The notes under the pieces: generated by a model | What the model was told of the DNA's origin: nothing | What the model saw: only the letters and a program-made list of their open reading frames with translations | Databases searched by the model: none | Source: Bacillota bacterium | GTDB lineage: Bacteria; Bacillota; Clostridia; Lachnospirales; Bianqueaceae | Direction of reading: 5' to 3' | DNA length: 64,000 nt | Assembly: GCA_017442535.1 (NCBI GenBank) | Contig: JAFRZL010000030.1 | Coordinates: forward strand, 1-64,000 | Program-made: the position numbers and the translations under genes | In this document: piece by piece, positions 63,792 through 64,000 of the stretch | Layout of the letters: the number at the start of each line of letters is the position of its first letter | Position numbering within the stretch: position 1 is the stretch's first letter

Positions 63792-64000
63792 ATGAAGAAG
63801 AGATCCATCCTCGCACTTGTGCTGGCTCTGATTCTGGCCGTCGGCGCTCTGGCCGGCTGCACAGGCTCCGACAGCAAATCCGGATCCAATTCCGGGTCAT
63901 CTGTGAATGAAGACCTCAAAAACCTGATCGGCAAGTACCCCATCGTTAAAAATGGTGAGCTGACCCTCAAGATCTGGTCCACCATGGGCGATACCATTGC
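63792..64000 (+). CDS. Extracellular solute-binding lipoprotein of an ABC sugar transporter (partial, runs off the window)
   Basis: The first 69 residues are visible and the frame is open to the window end. MKKRSILALV, a hydrophobic core and lipobox ALAGC (C23) form a lipoprotein signal. A Ser/Gly-rich linker follows, then NGELTLKIWSTMG, the first strand of a family 1 (LplA/MalE-like) sugar-binding protein. TTGGAGG is nine bases before the ATG. An AraC-type membrane regulator followed by such a lipoprotein is the common arrangement of carbohydrate uptake operons in Clostridia and Paenibacillus. The permease genes should lie beyond the window. Confidence 0.85.
   Translation, partial: MKKRSILALVLALILAVGALAGCTGSDSKSGSNSGSSVNEDLKNLIGKYPIVKNGELTLKIWSTMGDTI

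Overview
The window reads as chromosome of a moderately GC-rich, Gram-positive anaerobe of the Clostridia, most like Lachnospiraceae or relatives. The support is gene content and order: mtaB-ireB-ruvX-DUF1292-rnj-mltG-trmR-U32, tig-clpP-clpX-lon-engB, HemZ, ThyX, diaminopimelate dehydrogenase, DUF4364, DUF6062, DUF4349, an AlkZ-related protein and an LCP protein. Family-level assignment is inference. Nearly all genes lie on the + strand. Only DUF4364, DUF6062, a PII-like gene and a hemolysin III-like gene lie on the - strand. No insertion sequence, phage gene or CRISPR array was seen.

Layout. 1-260: three tRNAs (Asp partial, Met, Gly) and a terminator. 329-14370: housekeeping genes, starting with a fusion of a free-Met-sulfoxide reductase (GAF) domain to glutamate racemase. 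Then come a DUF362 protein, SecDF, RecJ, Apt, a phosphodiesterase, Rel, Dtd, an MBL hydrolase, HemZ and an unknown membrane protein. 14419-20756: protein quality-control cluster. 20751-32972: HisRS, a possible structured RNA, then tRNA modification, RNA decay and cell-wall genes, a MATE pump and an AlkZ-related protein. 33023-43965: mixed genes including ribokinase, LCP, TrmO, a GH106-like glycosidase, ThyX, a second MATE pump and Ddh. 44085-50806: a PII-like gene divergent from an F-type ATP synthase operon. 50811-55259: hemolysin III-like gene, pullulanase and 4-alpha-glucanotransferase. 55360-64000: a polysaccharide-lyase/uronate-type operon, then an AraC-type membrane regulator broken by one in-frame amber stop, and the start of a sugar-binding lipoprotein.

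The most unusual object is the ATP synthase operon (a-c-b-alpha-gamma-beta-epsilon). It has no separate delta gene. Instead the alpha subunit carries an extra N-terminal segment of about 80 residues that resembles the C-terminal domain of delta, the part that binds subunit b. Nothing resembling the delta N-terminal domain is present. Subunit c is also odd: it has a signal-peptide-like N-terminus, and the usual helix-1 glycine motif is replaced by AxAxAxA, as in alkaliphilic Bacillus. Other points worth following are the fRMsr-MurI fusion, the amber-split AraC regulator, promoters lying inside terminator hairpins, a structured intergenic region after hisS, and a D-aminoacyl-tRNA deacylase with altered signature motifs.

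All identifications come from reading the sequence and recalling protein families. No database search was run.
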